NCBI GenBank assembly: GCA_047616325.1
Contig: JBLHGN010000140.1
Location: 1 to 9,259 of the forward strand
DNA length: 9,259 nt
Origin: JBLHGN01 sp047616325
GTDB taxonomy: Bacteria; Pseudomonadota; Gammaproteobacteria; Pseudomonadales; Cellvibrionaceae
Reading direction: 5' to 3'
The notes below the pieces were generated by a model that made no database searches, had not been told where the DNA came from, and saw nothing but the letters and a program-made list of their open reading frames with translations. Below are positions 6,683 through 9,259 of this stretch, one piece after another (within the stretch, counting starts at the first letter, position 1; every line of letters begins with the position of its first letter). The position numbers were made by a program, and so were the translations under genes.

Positions 6683-7387
6683 ATGAATGCCCACCAGCTT
6701 GCATCCGAATTTTGGCAAAATGGTTATTTAGCCATAGACAATTTTTTTGATAGTGAACTTATGGATAAGTATCAGCAGCACATCATCGGACATTTTGGCG
6801 ACAACCCAGACTTTCTGCACAATGAAGAATTTCTTAAAAAATCAAAAACAGACGTTATCCCCTGGTTTCCTCAAAAGAATGGCCTGCACGATTTCGATAC
6901 AGTGGAGCAAGACAAGCGCCTGCAGGCACTCACGGAAGCCATTTTAGGCAAAGGCTGGACTGCGCTTTACAGCATGGTAATGTTCAGCAAAAAAGGATCA
7001 CAGGGACAGGCATGGCACCAAGACTGCCCACCGGAAGACACATCGCAATTTAATTTAAATCGTTTGGTGTACACCATGGACATAGACGATAGTATTGGCG
7101 GCCAAACGCTAGTGGTGCCAGGCACCCACAACGGCGGCGCAATATCGGTGGGGGATATTAACGAAGATTTTCAAGAGCAGGTGGTGATCAGCCCCAGAAA
7201 AGGCACGCTGGTGTTGTTGCACGGACATATATGGCACCGGGTACTGCCCGTTCACGGCAAGTATCGCGTGTCGACAAACTATCGATGCTGCCCCGCCAAT
7301 ACAGCGGGAGATATTACCGACATTTGTGTTTATAGAAATATGCGATATAACTTCCCCACTGGCTCAGTAATAGAAGAGCGCCGTTAA
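6683..7387 (+). CDS. Phytanoyl-CoA dioxygenase (PhyH)-family Fe(II)/2-oxoglutarate oxygenase
   Basis: The 234-residue cytoplasmic protein has no signal peptide. The metal-binding facial triad is visible: H112-x-D114 in QAWHQDCPPEDT and H185 in LLHGHIWHRVLPVHG. R195, ten residues further on (GKYRVSTNYRC), is placed to bind 2-oxoglutarate. Between them, GGQTLVVPGTHNGG is the usual cupin turn of the family. PhyH-like enzymes hydroxylate varied small molecules with O2 and 2-oxoglutarate; bacterial ones rarely act on phytanoyl-CoA, so the substrate is unknown. It is the first gene of a probable operon with the oxidoreductase 71 bp downstream, and the decayed AraC gene lies divergently upstream. 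ATG 6683 follows a modest GAGA ribosome site. Length is typical and all key residues are intact. Confidence 0.9.
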   Translation: MNAHQLASEFWQNGYLAIDNFFDSELMDKYQQHIIGHFGDNPDFLHNEEFLKKSKTDVIPWFPQKNGLHDFDTVEQDKRLQALTEAILGKGWTALYSMVMFSKKGSQGQAWHQDCPPEDTSQFNLNRLVYTMDIDDSIGGQTLVVPGTHNGGAISVGDINEDFQEQVVISPRKGTLVLLHGHIWHRVLPVHGKYRVSTNYRCCPANTAGDITDICVYRNMRYNFPTGSVIEERR

Positions 7388-7447
7388 ACACGCGCATAAG
7401 GAGCAATCGCCACTAATAAAAATTAGCCCCACAACCAAAAAAAAGCC

Positions 7448-7454
7448 AGGCAGG
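7448..7454 (+). promoter_or_regulatory. Ribosome binding site of the oxidoreductase gene
   Basis: AGGCAGG ends 4 nt before the ATG at 7459, with its first AGG 8 nt away, and supports that start. Confidence 0.5.
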
Positions 7455-7458
7455 CCTT

Positions 7459-8436
7459 ATGAACAACACACCTACACACACAGTTCGCTGGGGCATTGTT
7501 GGCGCTGGCCGCATTGCCAACACCTTTGCCAACGACATTACGCTTACCCAGAATGCCACGCTTTACGCTATTGCTTCCCGCAAACTAGCGCCCGCGCAGA
7601 GGTTTGCCGACGCCCATGACATCAACACAGCCTATGGCAGCTACGCTGAGCTGTTTGCCGACCCAAAGGTAGATGCCGTCTACATCGCCACCCCCCACTG
7701 CTACCACAAAGAGCATGCCATCGCCGCATTGCGCGCGGGCAAACATGTGCTGTGCGAAAAACCAGTCACGCTGAGCTTGGCGGAATTAGAAGAGGTTATT
7801 AGCGTTGCTGAACAAGAACAGCGCTATTTTATGGAGGGCATGTGGACCTACTTTTTGCCGGTCATTCACAAAGCGCAGCAATGGATCAATGAGGGCCGTA
7901 TTGGCACCTTGCGACATGTAAAAGCCGAATTCGGCTACCCCTTACCCTATAGCCCCTACTTGCGCGAATACGACAATCGCCTGGGCGGCGGCTGCTTAAT
8001 GGAAATGGGAATTTACCCATTGGCAATGGCGTGGTTTTTTTTGCAACAGGACCCCGACCAGCAAAGTGTATGGCATCACTCGGCAGAGAACGGCGTAGAG
8101 GACGACGTGGTTATACTCAACAGCTATGACAAAAACTCCGCAACGGCTCAACTGTCAACGTCGTTTCGTTGCAAATTAAATAATTATCTCTACCTAGTGG
8201 GTGACGAAGGTTATATCGCTATTTCGGACTACTGGGCTGCGCGAGAAGCCAAACTTTACAAGGTGGACGACTGCATTGATACCTTTATTGAGGAACGCAC
8301 TTGCGCAGGCTTCAACCATCAAATTGAATGCGTTAGCCGTGACATATTAGCAGGTAAAATTCAGCCAGAGCAGGTAAGCTGGGACGACAGCCGCGCATTG
8401 CAGCGCCAAATGGCAAAAATAAAACACGCTTTTTAG
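7459..8436 (+). CDS. Gfo/Idh/MocA-family NAD(P)-dependent oxidoreductase
   Basis: This is 325 residues, normal for the family. The Rossmann fold opens with VRWGIVGAGRIANTFANDI (G-x-G-x-x-A, residues 15-20). VDAVYIATPHCYHKEHAIAA and GKHVLCEKPVTLSLAEL follow, with the conserved E100-K101-P102 whose lysine is the usual catalytic residue. The C-terminal sheet domain has LGGGCLMEMGIYPLAMAW. In the close dihydrodiol or xylose dehydrogenase-like subgroup this segment often reads L-L/M-D-x-G-x-Y-P; here the acidic residue is Glu182. The enzyme should oxidise or reduce a sugar, polyol or cyclic diol in the cytoplasm. Pairing with the PhyH-like oxygenase suggests successive steps on one substrate, which is an inference. 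Its stop codon lies inside a hairpin at 8423-8442. Confidence 0.92.
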   Translation: MNNTPTHTVRWGIVGAGRIANTFANDITLTQNATLYAIASRKLAPAQRFADAHDINTAYGSYAELFADPKVDAVYIATPHCYHKEHAIAALRAGKHVLCEKPVTLSLAELEEVISVAEQEQRYFMEGMWTYFLPVIHKAQQWINEGRIGTLRHVKAEFGYPLPYSPYLREYDNRLGGGCLMEMGIYPLAMAWFFLQQDPDQQSVWHHSAENGVEDDVVILNSYDKNSATAQLSTSFRCKLNNYLYLVGDEGYIAISDYWAAREAKLYKVDDCIDTFIEERTCAGFNHQIECVSRDILAGKIQPEQVSWDDSRALQRQMAKIKHAF

Positions 8437-8442
8437 CGTGTT
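8423..8442 (+). terminator. Hairpin overlapping the oxidoreductase stop codon
   Basis: AACACGCT-TTTT-AGCGTGTT is a perfect 8-bp stem whose 3' arm and loop contain the TAG stop (8434-8436). Only TTC follows, so termination would be weak. It may instead protect the 3' end or lower expression of the next gene. Confidence 0.4.
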
Positions 8443-8481
8443 CAGCCAAACCTACCACAGCGCTCAGCAACTGGAATTACA

Positions 8482-8763
8482 ATGAACCTGGAAAAATCAA
8501 AAAAAAGAATAGCCAAGAAAGTAAAAATGGGCAACCAAGGCTATCCACGCCTCACCATCGAATATTACGGCCCAGACCAAAACCTTGCCAACGAAGTATC
8601 AATCAGTTTTTTACTTGAAGAAGGTGCGACCGTACAAGTTGAAAAATTTCAAACGAAAACTGACGCAAGAAACGAGGAAATCATTCAATCTACCATTGTA
8701 AAAATGATCGAAAGATCGGGCGCCAAAACCGTATTCGAAAACACCAAAAATATTCTACTATAG
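8482..8763 (+). CDS. Small conserved gammaproteobacterial protein, function unknown
   Basis: A 93-residue soluble protein begins MNLEKSKKRIAKKVKMGNQG, with a strongly basic first 15 residues. A mixed alpha/beta body follows (YPRLTIEYYG, VSISFLLEEGATVQVEKFQT) and then a helix with IIQSTIVKMIERSGAKTV. I recall near-identical small proteins in Pseudomonas, Marinobacter and relatives, where they are uncharacterised. No membrane segment, signal peptide or metal motif is seen. The basic N terminus could bind nucleic acid, but nothing proves it. It starts 45 bp after the oxidoreductase stop and may be carried along by read-through. Its wide distribution suggests a housekeeping role unrelated to the upstream enzymes. 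A weak GGA lies before the ATG. Confidence 0.8.
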   Translation: MNLEKSKKRIAKKVKMGNQGYPRLTIEYYGPDQNLANEVSISFLLEEGATVQVEKFQTKTDARNEEIIQSTIVKMIERSGAKTVFENTKNILL

Positions 8764-8766
8764 ATA

Positions 8767-8805
8767 TTGAAAAATGCTAGAAATATCGGTTCTACTACTT
8801 TTCAA
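8767..8805. terminator. Compound inverted repeat after the small conserved gene
   Basis: TTGAAAA (8767-8773) pairs with TTTTCAA (8799-8805), and inside it TAGAA (8778-8782) with TTCTA (8790-8794), separated by a 4/4 internal loop. It lies 3 bp after the stop codon, where a terminator is expected. It is AT-rich and lacks a plus-strand T-run, so it may act as a weak or factor-assisted terminator. Confidence 0.35.
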
Positions 8806-8870
8806 AAAACATATTAACTTTACAAAAATTATTGCGAATATTTGTGGGCGTAGTCAGTGTTGCACATCGT

Positions 8871-8909
8871 AAAATAAAGTTGGACACCCGAAAATAAAGT
8901 TGGACACCC
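8871..8909. repeat. 19-bp direct repeat, two copies with 20-bp period (possible IS end)
   Basis: AAAATAAAGTTGGACACCC occurs at 8871-8889 and again at 8891-8909, with one base between. Closely spaced direct repeats of this type (an AATAAAGTTGGACAC-like core) resemble the multiple terminal repeats of IS21-family insertion sequences. The preceding TGCACATCG (8861-8869) could then be the outer tip. No transposase frame is recognisable next to it, so this would be a solo end or remnant. The repeat is certain, the IS21 link is from memory of the family and unproven. Confidence 0.5.
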
Positions 8910-9102
8910 ACAGTAACAACAAATAAAACTTACTAGTCGGCTTCAATTAGTAAGCCTCTTCGCTATCAATGTATATAGGTGCTATTGAATTTTTTGAGAC
9001 GGCTAATGCTTCGATAAGCCGTAAATTCGAATATTTAACTATAGAGAATCAGCCCACTACGAATGTTCAGGCTTGAGGGTACATAAAATTGGCAACTAAA
9101 AA

Positions 9103-9258
9103 TTAAATCTGGCATATGACCGCGTGAGTCACTCGTTTTCTGTGCAACACTTTACATGCATGTTTTACAGAACAAGCTGTACCAACAAGTGTCTTAACCT
9201 GTCCTTCAAATTTGGTCGTTAAAAACAGCCAATGCCTGACCTCAATATTGAGACGATC
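9103..9258 (-). CDS. Partial reading frame at right edge, product unknown
   Basis: The minus frame is open from the window edge for 51 codons to TAA at 9103-9105. It contains DRLNIEVRHWLFLTTKFEGQ and VKTLVGTACSVKHACKVLHR, then a basic tail. Composition looks protein-like (Trp, His, Cys and Lys balanced), and this could be the C-terminal end of a gene lying to the right. I do not recognise a family. A chance open frame of this length is also possible. Confidence 0.3.
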   Translation of the reverse strand, partial: DRLNIEVRHWLFLTTKFEGQVKTLVGTACSVKHACKVLHRKRVTHAVICQI

Positions 9259-9259
9259 A

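Larger units (their letters stand above)
8764..9102. other. Gene-free stretch after the small conserved gene
   Basis: No frame of useful length reads through this stretch on either strand. It holds a compound inverted repeat (8767-8805), the 20-bp direct repeat (8871-8909), and two overlapping, mutually exclusive small hairpins near 8929-8956 (CTTACTA with TAGTAAG; GGCTT with AAGCC). Confidence 0.6.

Noticed and set aside
7398..7426. AAGGAG followed by a small CTAAT/ATTAG hairpin between the oxygenase and oxidoreductase genes, suggesting a hidden small gene
   Set aside because: No start codon at a usable distance and the frame closes within a few codons.

Overview
The window looks like chromosomal DNA from a marine, polysaccharide-degrading gammaproteobacterium, most likely near Saccharophagus, Teredinibacter or Cellvibrio. 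That placement is an inference. It rests on moderate GC, a GH16 glycoside hydrolase remnant joined to a beta/gamma-crystallin-like domain, a FecI/FecR-type regulatory remnant, and two small proteins of a type common in marine gammaproteobacteria. No rRNA, tRNA or CRISPR array was seen.

Layout. Positions 1-1338 (minus) hold the N-terminal 446 codons of a secreted S9 prolyl-oligopeptidase-like peptidase that runs off the left edge. Positions 1339-2377 have no convincing gene, but contain six perfect copies of a 7-bp repeat (2248-2289) and a terminator. Positions 2378-3421 (minus) are a multiply frameshifted beta/gamma-crystallin + GH16 gene. It is cut off upstream by an IS200-type element (3427-4034) with an intact tnpA. 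An intact two-helix membrane protein follows at 4126-4404 (plus), with a 9-G run inside its coding sequence, and then a strong two-way terminator.

Positions 4478-5766 (minus) carry three successive remnants: the 3' end of a beta-propeller (NHL/SMP-30-like) gene with an in-frame stop, the N-terminal domain of a FecR-like anti-sigma regulator, and an ECF sigma factor lacking its front. Positions 5832-6506 (minus) are a decayed AraC-family regulator. Divergent from it is an intact plus-strand set: a phytanoyl-CoA-dioxygenase-like oxygenase, a Gfo/Idh/MocA oxidoreductase and a small conserved protein. The right end has no complete gene. It holds a 20-bp direct repeat that resembles an insertion-sequence end, and a partial minus-strand reading frame at the edge.

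Interpretation. The central minus-strand block (2378-6506) is a graveyard of carbohydrate-use genes: hydrolase, extracytoplasmic sensing, beta-propeller and AraC regulator. Only the transposase and the small membrane gene are intact there. Because the neighbouring long genes read cleanly, gene decay explains the frameshifts better than poor sequence quality. The oxygenase/oxidoreductase pair appears to have outlived its probable regulator. I found no convincing new defence or mobile system. The most useful leads are the orphaned operon, the repeat tracts and the solo IS-like end.
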